This document shows positions 11,209 through 20,633 of a stretch of DNA of 64,000 nucleotides, piece by piece. The notes beneath the pieces are model-generated. The model saw nothing but the letters and a program-made list of their open reading frames with translations. It was not told where the DNA came from and ran no database searches. Position 1 is the first letter of the stretch. Each line of letters starts with the position of its first letter. Source of the stretch: Mangifera indica. Taxonomy: Eukaryota > Streptophyta > Magnoliopsida > Sapindales > Anacardiaceae. The stretch covers positions 5,723,537-5,787,536 of the forward strand of contig NC_058155.1 of assembly GCF_011075055.1 (NCBI RefSeq), given 5' to 3'. A program made the translations under genes and the position numbers.

Positions 11209-11280
11209 TCTACAATGGAGACGAGATTGGGGATTGAGATCCCCTCCCTGCTCCTCCTTGTTGCCATCCCTAAAGCAAAT

Positions 11281-13100
11281 CATCTCTTGATTTTCTTTCC
11301 AAATTAGACTTTCATAAAATTAATTTGTTGTTATTTCCATGTTTGTTTGTAGTATTTTAGGTAAATATTTGATTAGTTACTATTAGCACGTTACATTTTG
11401 CCAAACAAATTTATTCAGAATTAAAATTTTAGTTATCAAAATAACATTTTAGTTACAACATATTTTCCTCTAAGGGGACCATGGGGCACTGGAAGGGGGA
11501 TGAATCTTACCTCTATATTAGTATGTTACATTTTGCCAAACAAATTTATTCAGAATTAAAACTTTAGCTGCCAAAATAACATTTGGTTACCACATATTTT
11601 CCTTTAGCGGGAACATGAAGCACCTAAAAGGGATGAATTTTTACTCTATTTTGTAATTAAATAATTAATTGTCAAAACAAAATTATTTGAAAAAAAAAAA
11701 CTAATTATAAAAAATTAATTTTTAGTACCCCATAGTTTCTTTTTTACGGAAAAAGTGAGGCATCAAAAAATTAATTCGGGCAACTAAATTAAATTTAGTT
11801 GTTATAGATGAGTTTTTGCAAATTTTAATTTGTAGTAAAATATAACAACCAAAATTTAAAAATAAAATATAAAAAAATAGTAATATGTAGAATATCAATT
11901 TACCTCTAGTAAAAAATATCATTTTCTCCTTGTGTGAAAAATATCACAAAACCTTCTAGTAGACCCTTGCATTATTCTAATCAAAATCACAATTTCAAAC
12001 CACAAATCACACTATAGATTGACCAAAAAATATTTATCTATCAACTAATGACCAATTTCAAGTATAAAATGTGATATTTATAAGCAAAATTTGATAACTT
12101 AAACTGAAATACAAAAATATTATATCTCTTGAAAATCTTCTATTTTCTAGTCAAATTTAGAGTTTTCAACCAGAAATCATACCTTAAACTAATAAAAAAC
12201 AATTTTCATCAACTAACAACCAATTCTAACTTCAAAATGTGGCATTCATAGCAAAAGTTAAAAAGTTAAATTAATGTGCAATACATCACCATCAATTTTA
12301 GAATAAACAATTAAATCACTTAGTAATAACCTTAGAACCCGTTTTAAGCTCAATTTTGAAAAGATATTGAGCAAATTTTAGTATTTAAAAAAAAGAAAAA
12401 AACAACAACAACCATGGATTGTAGTTCGAATTTTGGTAGGAGAGATTTTTGTTAGTACAAAATTTTTTATCTAGGTCAACAATGGTCAAACCCCCTTTAT
12501 AAATTGGGGCAATTTCGAAAAAGTACATTTTCTTAACTATAATAATATAATCTTTAAAGTGTTGGTTAAAATCCTATCAACCCCCATAGTTTACCCAAAA
12601 ATATTGTCTTTGAAATTCTAGTAATAATTATTGTAATAAAAAATATGGATCATATATACCTATAGAGTTATACTGTGTACTTGTTTTGAGCATATAATTG
12701 TATACACACTTATATATGTCGTCATATGATTGTGTATTTTTTATCTTTAATTTAAAATCATCCAATCATATAATGACATATATAAATATATATATTTATA
12801 TACTCAAAATAGGTGCATATAATTTTATTGAAAGAACAAATTCAAAATGTTTGTTAAAATTTGGAAGCGTTATGGTATCTTGTAAGCATTTTCTGGCATG
12901 CATTTTAATTCATTACTTGTTTGTTTGTCTTATTTTAATATATAGTTATCAATAACAAATTTTTTTCCATTAAAAATTTGCAAATTAAGACAAATATTTT
13001 TAAAAAAATTCGTATGTTATTATTTTATAATGGCTTTACATGGTAAGTCCAAAAAACCTTCTAAAAACAACCCAAAACTTTATTTGCAGTTGCTTTTCTA
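11281..13100. other. AT-rich spacer without genes, paralogous to 36362-38382
   Basis: No open frame here is conserved with spacer 2, where about 6% of sites differ in the part I compared by eye. It contains a short internal direct repeat: 11389-11490 and 11519-11620 both carry TACATTTTGCCAAACAAATT. A MITE lies at about 12655-12822. Confidence 0.6.
12655..12822. mobile_element. AT-rich MITE, family M1 (shared with spacer 2)
   Basis: The arms are near-inverted: GTACTTGTTTTGAGCATATA on the left and ACTCAAAATAGGTGCATATA on the right. The core is the family's TTTAATTTAAAATCATCCAATCATATAATGACA. The same element is at 37750-37911, so it predates the spacer duplication. Confidence 0.5.
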
Positions 13101-13120
13101 GGATTCTGCATTAAAGAGTC
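13101..13120 (+). promoter_or_regulatory. Conserved PMEI upstream element (displaced copy)
   Basis: GGATTCTGCATTAAAGAGTC occurs upstream of every full PMEI copy in the window. It ends 90-145 bp before the ATG at the four other copies. Here a 1.2-kb hAT insertion moves it to about 1.35 kb from the start codon. The function is unknown; the position and conservation may reflect common descent, a promoter role, or both. Confidence 0.45.
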
Positions 13121-13166
13121 AATACATCTCCTTTGTTATTATTTCATAGTGACACTATATGGCAGG

Positions 13167-14368
13167 CAAGGTTTTAAAAACCGGATCGGACCGGCCGGCC
13201 GAATCGGCCGAACCGTGAACCGGAACAGTAGACGGTTACTGTAGAAGGCAGGACCGTTTTAAGTTTAAAATCGTTTTGGGCCGCGGTTGAACCGCCGGTT
13301 CACCCCTAAACCGCGGTCCAACCGGGTTTAGGTGGTTCCGGTTCAAGGCTTTATATAAAAAAAAAGTTCTATATTTTTTCTTCTTCCTTGCCGTGCACGC
13401 AAGACTTGCAGGAGATGGTTTTCTCCAACTTCACAAGTTAAAATCGTCGTTGATTCATGTTGCAAGCTTTCACACCGTTGATTCAAGTTTAAATCTTGCA
13501 TGCAGGACATCAATTGCTGCAGTTGTTGTAGCTGTTGCAGACTCCCAAGACAGCAGTGAGTAATAATAATAATAATATAGTTGGTTTAAATTAAATGATT
13601 TGTTTTATATTATATTTATTTAAACGCTTACTATATAATATTTTTTAAATTTTTTTCTTCCGATAATTTGGTTAAATAGTGCACAACAAGTCAACATTGT
13701 AATTTTTTACATTTTAATTCAACAAGGTTTGGCATTCGATGCTCGTTAATTTGTGTTTTGATTTTTGGTGTTTAAAAATAGGTTAACTTATTATTGTTAA
13801 TTTGTAATTGACTTAGTATTTCTGTCAATTTAATATGTTATTGTTAATTTGTAATTTTATTATGTATCTGTATTGGATATCTGGACTGAATGTATTTCAT
13901 TCGTAATATAGTTAGTTTCTAAAAATTTAGAAGTTGAATATCAATATTCTATGATACCCTATTTATATATAATAAACTAATATATGACAATTTATAATGA
14001 ATATTGTTATAAATAATGAATATTGAAATACTTACGTAAATAATTGATTTTTATGGTGAAAGAAAATAAAATATTCAACTATATATTTTGTAGATAATGC
14101 TATTAAAGAGGATGTTTTGTTTTGATGTAAAGTTTATGGTTATTACTTATTAAATTTATGTTCAATAATACATATATTTTGTTAATTATGAAAAGTATGC
14201 GTAACATAAAATTTAGTATGTAAAACATATGTAATTAGAAATAATTTTTTTAAATTATTACATAAAACTATAATTCCGGTTGAACCGGCCGGTCTAAACG
14301 GTTCGACCGGTTCAACCGAAACCAATATTCAAAACGGTTTTTACTCCGGTCCGGTTTTAAAAACCTTG
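13167..14368. mobile_element. Non-autonomous hAT element upstream of the intact PMEI
   Basis: It is 1202 bp with terminal inverted repeats CAAGGTTTTAAAAACCGG and CCGGTTTTAAAAACCTTG, and a perfect 8-bp duplication ATGGCAGG (13159-13166 and 14369-14376). Spacer 2 has the empty site (CTATATGGCAGGTTCTCG at about 38439). Subterminal CCGG-rich segments contain many CG sites; the core is AT-rich and no transposase was found. It lies 107 bp before the PMEI start codon. Confidence 0.92.
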
Positions 14369-14474
14369 ATGGCAGGTTCTCAAAACCTTTTAAACACAAG
14401 CCAAAACTTCGTTTACTTCTGTACTTTTTTTGATCCACTTGCCCTTTACGTGAAGCAGCAACTAGCAATTAACC

Positions 14475-15098
14475 ATGCTTGCACCCAAAGTTTCAATGAC
14501 TTTTCATCAGAATTCTCCTCCATTGATGATCATAACACAAGTAGTTTCCATTTCTTTCCTCTTACTTCTTCACTCTCCCTCGCCAGCTCTCGCCCTCCCG
14601 ACATCAAGCACCCACAATCCATCTAGTTTAGTCGATAGCGTTTGCAAAGAAGCGAACGAAGAGGGCCATTTAAATTACAACGATTGTGTTGCCGCTCTTA
14701 TGTTAGATCCTAAAGCCTTGTCTGCAAGGAACAAGAAATTGTTGGCGAAGATCGAGCTAAACTTGGCTCTATCTAATTCCACAAGCAGCCTAACATACAT
14801 CGATGCAATGGCAAAGAAGGAAAAATCTTCACCAGCACTGAAATCGGCACTCGAGTACTGCGTTTCACAGTATAAAGATACTGTGCAGTGTTTTAAAATG
14901 GCTTTGATGGATTTGGATGTTGATCCTGAGGCTGCAAATTATGATGCGTTTGTTGCTAATGATGGTCAATATTACTGTGGAGAACAGCTGAATTCTAAAG
15001 GGTTTCAATCCCAAGTTGTGGATTCAATTAATACTAGAAACTATTATGTGATGCTGTATAGTCGCATTGGACAAATTATTACCAATAAGATGACCTGA
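14475..15098 (+). CDS. PMEI-1: pectin methylesterase/invertase inhibitor-like protein
   Basis: A single-exon gene of 207 codons, in the family (PF04043) that inhibits pectin methylesterase or cell-wall/vacuolar invertase in the apoplast; sequence alone does not say which. Residues 1-42 contain a hydrophobic stretch (MIITQVVSISFLLLL) typical of a signal peptide, although an N-terminal extension precedes it; ATG codons at 1, 9 and about 18 are alternatives. Cysteines fit the family pattern: VCKEAN and NDCVAA form the first hairpin, EYCVSQ and VQCFKM the second, and YYCGEQ is the free one. Length is usual. It is the only PMEI in the window with no disabling change. A hAT insertion lies 107 bp upstream. 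The closest relatives I recognise are the 'putative invertase inhibitor' (Pla a 1-type) proteins. Confidence 0.88.
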   Translation: MLAPKVSMTFHQNSPPLMIITQVVSISFLLLLHSPSPALALPTSSTHNPSSLVDSVCKEANEEGHLNYNDCVAALMLDPKALSARNKKLLAKIELNLALSNSTSSLTYIDAMAKKEKSSPALKSALEYCVSQYKDTVQCFKMALMDLDVDPEAANYDAFVANDGQYYCGEQLNSKGFQSQVVDSINTRNYYVMLYSRIGQIITNKMT

Positions 15099-15676
15099 AT
15101 TCATTGATTTGTTTAATCTGTATTTGATGAATAATGAAATAATTTTCCTGGAAATTTTGGTCTAGTAATATAATGCCAAGAATCCTTTCCTTTTTAATTC
15201 CAATAACAATTATTTGCATATATGAGGTTGTTATAACCATTAGTCATTAAAATCAGGGTAATATTTTTAACGAGGAATCTTATATCAATAAGTGATAAGA
15301 AAATTTTCTTTTGTCTTTAAAATGTTTTAACGATGAGAAATAGATATTTAATGATCATTTTTTTTTGCTAAAGTTATAAATTTATATATTTTTTTACAAA
15401 AGTATAAATATTTGATCATTAAAATCATAAAAATAACATTTATAATGACCGGATATTTATTCACTCTTTATTTTCCTTTTGCTAATGTTAGTTTTTTTGA
15501 TAGTGCTCATAATTTAATTTTAAAAATTAATAATTTTCTCTAACTTTATTTTGAAAGCATAACTTTTTTTCTTACTAGGGTTTTTTCTTTTGCTCATCAA
15601 CCACCCCTTATCTTTTAAAAAATTATAGTTACATCCCTATAGCTACATTCTCTCTTTCTAGTGACTATCTTTCTTG

Positions 15677-15997
15677 CACTATGAAAACAACTTGCAATAA
15701 CAAAAAGAAAATAACGAGTGAATAAATATTTGGCTGTTATATGTACTTTTTTTTAATTTTAACAATAAATTATTTATACTCTTATTAAAACTAAATAAAT
15801 TTATGATTTTAATAAGAGAAAAATGGCTATTAAAAGTCTATTTCTTGTCGTTAACAATTGTTGTTAAATGATTATTCGTTTTAATGATAGTATAAATAAT
15901 TAGTCCCTAAAATCATGAAAATAGAATTTATAATGATTGGATATATATCTACCCGTTATTTTTCACTCACTAATATAATTTTTTTTTTTTTGTAGTG
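15677..15997. mobile_element. Possible CACTA-type MITE
   Basis: The left end reads CACTATGAAAACAAC and the right end TTTTTTTTTTTTGTAGTG. Internal arms are inverted copies (AAAATAACGAGTGAATAAA against ACCCGTTATTTTTCACTCAC). No clean 3-bp target duplication is visible. In spacer 2 the Gypsy element inserted inside the same structure. Confidence 0.4.
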
Positions 15998-16349
15998 ACA
16001 TTTTCAGCAAATTTTTAGAGGTGTTCTTGTTTAGGCAAACTTCAAAATGAATATAAAATTTTAAAATAAATATAATATTTAAAATTTTTGTTAAATTTTA
16101 AAAAATTAGACCCAACCCATCTCAAAAGGCTTAGCCTCTAAGGCTGGAGAGAGTCTAGTTTGTGTTGTGGGCTTGAACCTCCAAGTGGGCCGACTCAACC
16201 CGCCTAGGCATAGCCCAGTCCCTAGTCACAATGGGCCATGAGAGCCAGCACGACCCACTGTCATGGCCTATTGTGATTAGCCCCATTGCCAATTTGAAAG
16301 TCTTGCAGTATATTGTATGCATTTTGTGACATGTGCTATAATTCATCAA

Positions 16350-16490
16350 TAATGTTATCTGTACATTCTTTTGATATATAAATAATTTATCCTCGTATGA
16401 TCGAGTGTTACTTTATCTTTAATTTAAAATTATTTAATCATATAACGATATACCATCTATGTACAAAATATAGATACGTATAATTTTATT
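16350..16490. mobile_element. AT-rich MITE, family M1
   Basis: Ends resemble AATGTTATCTGTACATTC and ATACGTATAATTTTATTA, and the core has TTTAATTTAAAATTATTTAATCATATAACGA. It is paired with 46660-46802 in spacer 2. Confidence 0.5.
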
Positions 16491-16739
16491 AATAATTTAT
16501 TTATATTTGAAAGTTGTTTGTTTGTCTTCTTTTTAAAATATAGTTATCAATCATAAATTTGTATCCATTAAAAGAGAATCTAGATTAGGAGAAGTTATTT
16601 TGGTAATTAAATATTAGCAAATTATGGCAATTTTTTTAAACATATTTTCCTTTATTATTATTTTATATTGACATCATAAAGTAAGTTATCAAAACCTTCT
16701 AAATACAACCCAAGTATCTATTTATTTCTATATATTCTT

Positions 16740-16759
16740 GGATTCTGCATTAAAGAGTC
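16740..16759 (+). promoter_or_regulatory. Conserved PMEI upstream element
   Basis: GGATTCTGCATTAAAGAGTC, ending 89 bp before the ATG of PMEI-2 (16849). Confidence 0.45.
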
Positions 16760-16848
16760 AAGACATCTAATTTTTATTTTTACATAACGACATTATGTAG
16801 CCCTACATCCATTAGCCCTTTAACTCAAGCAACAACTAGCAATTAACC

Positions 16849-18003
16849 ATGAATGCACCCGGAACTTCAATGACTTTTCATCAGAATTATCCTCTATTGA
16901 TGATCATATCACAAATATTTTCCATTTCTTTCATCAGAATTATCCTCTATTGATGAACTCAAGCTACATCGATGCGATGGCAAAGAAGGAAAGATCTTCA
17001 CCAAGACTGAAATTGGCACTTGAGTACTGCGTTTCAGAGTATGAATATACTGTGAATGCATTCAAAGCTTCTTTGGGCGACTTGGAAGTAGATCCTTTGT
17101 ACGCAAATTATGATGCTCTAGTTGCTTATGATGGTGCACTAAGTAGCACGGAAACGGAAACGTGGAAACGGCGAAACGCCGAAACGGAAACGTTGAAACG
17201 TTTTTATTAAAAAATATAGGAAACGAAAATATGGGGAAACGTGTAAATACGAAAAATATAAGGATTTTATTATAAATACAAAAAATTTATTAAAAAGGTA
17301 TAACCTTTAAAAATATACAAATATTTTTATATAATATAAGAACAATTTATTTTTATTATTTTTTTCCTTTTATCTAGTGTGCAAACTTTTTATCTTTTAA
17401 ATCATTTAAAAGTGTGCATAAAAAAATGTTCAATGAAACTAACTTTTACTGCTGTAAGCCTCTAAATATGAACTAGTTGGACCTATATGAACTAAAGTCT
17501 CCATGTAAGGGAACTGATAATTTGAAGGATGAAACAAATAGTTGGAAGGAGGCAACAACTAGTGGAAAGAAGGACAAAATGAAGGAGGAGAGAAGAGTTT
17601 CGCCAGAGAGGAGAGGAGGTTCAGATGTTGGAACATTGAGAAGACAAAACCAGTGTGAGAGGTGTGGTTTGAAATGTTTACAGAAGTGGAAATGCAACGA
17701 ATTTCTACAAAGAAAGGCGTTTCAGGTACTGAAAATGCATTTTGCATCTTTCTAAAATTTACAAAACAGCCCCGAAACGTTTCGTACCAGTTTCGGAGAG
17801 TTTCGGAAACGGAAACGTTTCGGAATCGACGAAACGCACGCCTTGGAGCGTTTCCGTGCTTCCTTGATGGTGCATATAACTGTGCAGACAAGCTGAAATC
17901 TGAAGGGTTTCAATCTCAAGATGTGGATTCAATTAGGACTAGAAATAATTATTTGAAGATTTATAGCGACATTGGAGGTACTATTACCAATAAGATGATC
18001 TGA
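16849..18003 (+). pseudogene. PMEI-2 pseudogene, rearranged and split by a hAT element
   Basis: It starts MNAPGTSMTFHQ and runs through the signal-peptide region, then hits TGA TGA near 16951. Here a repeat of the sequence ATCAGAATTATCCTCTATTG replaces the whole first half of the mature protein, including both cysteines of the first hairpin. The frame resumes at SYIDAMAKKERSSPR and continues through EYCVSEYEYTVNAF to LVAYDGA. A 728-bp hAT (17139-17866) interrupts it there, and the end (NCADKLKSEGFQSQ...TNKMI) follows at 17875-18003. The counterpart at 47165-47789 lacks the hAT but keeps an internal duplication. Confidence 0.85.
17139..17866. mobile_element. Non-autonomous hAT element inside PMEI-2
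   Basis: It is 728 bp with ends CTAAGTAGCACGGAAACG and CGTTTCCGTGCTTCCTTG (inverted, 3 mismatches in 18) and a perfect 8-bp duplication ATGGTGCA (17131-17138 and 17867-17874). The empty site is intact at 47654-47661. Both ends carry repeated GAAACG motifs around an AT-rich core. No transposase. Confidence 0.9.
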
Positions 18004-18531
18004 ATTCATTGATTTGTTTAATCCGTATTTGATGAATAATGAACTTATTTTCTTGGAAAGTTTGGTTTGATTCTAAAAAGTACTGTTTTTGTACTGGAGG
18101 TTGCTACAACGATTATTCAATCATGGACTAAACACTTCATGGTTGAATGGTTGTATTATCAACGTCCCTTTTACAGGGAACAAATTTTCAAATTGTTTAT
18201 TTGAATACAGAATGTGGATAATTTAATTTTATTAATTTGGTATATAAATGAATAATGCCATAATATATATATATATATATATTCACAATATGAATATTGG
18301 TATACATATATGTGATTACATCAATTTTTTATATTAAGAATAGAAGAAATAATAAGACGACATGATAATTGATATGATAGTACTATATAACTAAAAATAA
18401 TGCTATATGTATTACTCCTTCTTATTTGAATGTAAATCGAAGTTCGGATAACAAAAACAATACATATTTATTGGTTTATTAAGCTAAGGCCAAAAGACTA
18501 TTTTAAATATGAGGTTTGTTGAAAATGACAA

Positions 18532-19258
18532 GGCTAAAGGACTTATTCCCACCAAAGTATCTTATTTCCCAAATACTCATCCCTTAACTATGAAAATCCC
18601 AAACAACCACTCATAGGGAGTAAAGTCGGTTAGTTTCAAAGGCAAAATCGTTATTTAATTTATAATATTAAAAATAAATTAAAATTTAAAATCCTTTCTC
18701 CATCAAAGCCTAAAATCTAAAAATTTTCCTCTAGGGTTTAGCTTTCAATTTTTAGCGTCATCATCAGTGATGAAGAGTTCTCAATGCATTACCATACTTT
18801 GACAGTCTCTCTCCCCTCCTTTGGAACTTGACTGACGAAGGTCTCATCCAACAAGATGAAGAGCTTTATTAGGAAGATAAAGTTCTTCGTTTTCCCAAAC
18901 AATGACAAGTTTTCATTTGGAAAGACGATCATCTTCTCAGAAGAAGACGTCAAGGAAGACGAAGGTCAGAGTTCCAAAGGAAGGGAGAGAGACTACCAGA
19001 ATATGACGATACGTTAAGGACTCTTCGTCGTCGACAATGACACTAGTTTGATATCGGAGATTGAAAACTAAACCCTAGAGGGGAATCTCATTTTGTAAAA
19101 CTTGCCCTAGGGGGAAAACTTTTAGTTTTCAGAGATTAGGGAGGAAAGAAGATTAAATTTTAAGAAGTTAAGGTTTCGTTAGCTTTAATTATCCATGAGT
19201 GAGTGTTTAAGATTTTCAAAATTAAGAGGTAAAAACTTTAGAAACATGATACTTTGGG
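18532..19258. mobile_element. MULE-type MITE remnant
   Basis: The left arm GCTAAAGGACTTATTCCCACC and the AACTATGAAAAT/AACCACTCAT motifs match the long arms of 48882-49654. The interior carries the same GAAGACGAAG-rich sequence. The right arm stops at GATACTTTGG, beside an M1 MITE, so it appears truncated. Confidence 0.5.
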
Positions 19259-19294
19259 TATACAAATATCTACTTACAAAGTTTTTTTTAATAG

Positions 19295-19461
19295 TATATA
19301 TTTTTTGTACATATTTTGGGTATACAAATAATGTATTATCATGTGATTGAATAATTTTGAATTAAAGATAAAGAAACGCTCAATCATATAATGACACATT
19401 ATCTGTGTATCAATTGTGTACCAAAAATATATATGTATAATATTACTCAATAAAATTTGTT
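19295..19461. mobile_element. AT-rich MITE, family M1
   Basis: Arms include TTTTGGGTATACAAATAATG and TGTGTACCAAAAATATATAT, with core ATTGAATAATTTTGAATTAA. Target duplication not resolved. Confidence 0.45.
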
Positions 19462-19902
19462 AACAATAGGGATACAATAGTTATTGTACTTATATGAGGC
19501 TTTATTTATGGGAATATGAGTTCAAGTGTTCTTTGATTACATTTTAAAATCAAATTCTTAACTTATTTGATTAATTGTTAATGGGCTACCCATTGGACCT
19601 ATGGGTTTACCAAATACTTAGGTGACATTCCTCATTATAAAAAAAAAAAAAATCCAATTTTTAAAAATATTTATAGATAAAAAGAGAGTTATTTGTCCTT
19701 TTTTTTTAATTTATAGTTATCACTTTATATTTGAAACTGAAAGTATCAATCATAAATCTGTATCCGTTAAAAAAGAATCCAGATTACAAGAAGTTATTTT
19801 GGTAATTAACCATTAGCAAATTATTGTCCTTTGTTATTATTTCAGCAAGTTCTCAAAACCTTCCAAGTACAACCGAAAACTATAGTGACTTCTATATTTA
19901 TA

Positions 19903-19922
19903 GGATTCTGCATTAAAGAGTC
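19903..19922 (+). promoter_or_regulatory. Conserved PMEI upstream element
   Basis: GGATTCTGCATTAAAGAGTC, ending 96 bp before the ATG of PMEI-3. Confidence 0.45.
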
Positions 19923-20018
19923 ATTAAACCAAATTTGTTATTTTTTTATATTGACTTTTTATAGCAAGTTCTCAATAACTTTTAAATACAACCCAAATTT
20001 TCTTTTACTTCTATAACC

Positions 20019-20633
20019 ATGTCTGCACCGAAAACTTCAATGACTTTTCATCATAATTCTCCTCCATTGATGATCATAACACAAGTATTTTCTATTTCTT
20101 TCTTCTTACTTATTCACTCTCTTTTGCCGGCGCTCGCCCTCGTGGCATCCAGCAATGATGATCCATCCAGTTTAGTCGATAGTGTTTGAGAAGAAACGAC
20201 CCAATGTAGTTACAAGGATTGTGTAGCCGCTGTCCCGTTAGATCCTAAAGCCTTGTCTACAACAAAGGCGAAATTGCCGGCTAAGAAAGCGCTAAACTTG
20301 GCTGTATCTAATTCCACAACCAGCCTAAAATACATTGATGCGATGGCGAAGAAGGAAAAATCTTCACCGAGACTGAAATCGGCACTCGAATTCTGCATTT
20401 CAAAATATCAGTACACTGTGAATTCATTCAAAAGTGCTTTAAGCGACTTGGATGTGGATCCTATGACTGCAAATTATGATGCAAAAGTTGCTTCTGATGA
20501 TGCATATTACTGTGCAGACAAACTGAAATCTAAGGGATTTCAATCTAAAGATGTGGATTCAGTTAGGGCTAGAAATAATCATGTGCTGATTTATAGTGAC
20601 ATCGATTTTACGGTTACCAATAAGATGAGCTGA
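20019..20633 (+). pseudogene. PMEI-3 pseudogene with one nonsense codon
   Basis: 205 codons from ATG 20019 to TGA 20633, full family length with a signal-peptide-like start (MIITQVFSISFFLLI). Codon 57 is TGA (20187-20189), exactly where PMEI-1 has the first conserved cysteine (SLVDSVC). The rest is open: CSYKDCVAA, YIDAMAKKEKSSPR, EFCISKYQYTV, YYCADKL, TNKMS. An internal in-frame ATG at 20340 (MAKKEK) would give only the second half, without a signal peptide. No counterpart exists in spacer 2. Confidence 0.85.

Larger units (their letters stand above)
5272..11272. mobile_element. hAT MITE interrupted by a Copia element (copy 1)
   Basis: Without the Copia insertion the element is about 562 bp. 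Its ends are TAGAGATGGTAA (5272) and TTGCCATCCCTA (to 11272), related to the ends of the gene-capturing hAT at 931-2201. A perfect 8-bp duplication AAGCAAAT flanks it (5264-5271 and 11273-11280). The same element with the same duplication occurs in spacer 2 at 35810-36353 without Copia, so it was in place before the spacer duplicated. It has G-rich and C-rich subterminal segments, an AT-rich core and no transposase. Confidence 0.87.
15099..16739. other. AT-rich spacer with MITE remnants
   Basis: Matches 39171-39898 plus 46086-47055 in spacer 2, where a Gypsy element splits the segment. It holds CACTA-like inverted arms (15677-15997), an M1 MITE (about 16350-16490) and a short GC-richer stretch (16115-16285) that is conserved between spacers but not coding. 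No gene seen. Confidence 0.55.
18004..19902. other. Spacer-1-only AT-rich segment with transposon remnants
   Basis: Past about 18260, beginning at an (AT)n run (18262-18282), nothing corresponds in spacer 2 until 22410. It contains a MULE-type remnant (18532-19258) and an M1 MITE (about 19295-19461). No gene seen apart from PMEI-3 downstream. Confidence 0.55.

Noticed and set aside
16115..16285. Possible tRNA or structured RNA in the GC-richer stretch
   Set aside because: I could not form a cloverleaf and found no B-box-like sequence; it is conserved only through the duplication.
17477..17891. Open frames inside the hAT at 17139-17866
   Set aside because: They consist of GAAACG-type terminal repeats read through into PMEI sequence, with no known protein features.
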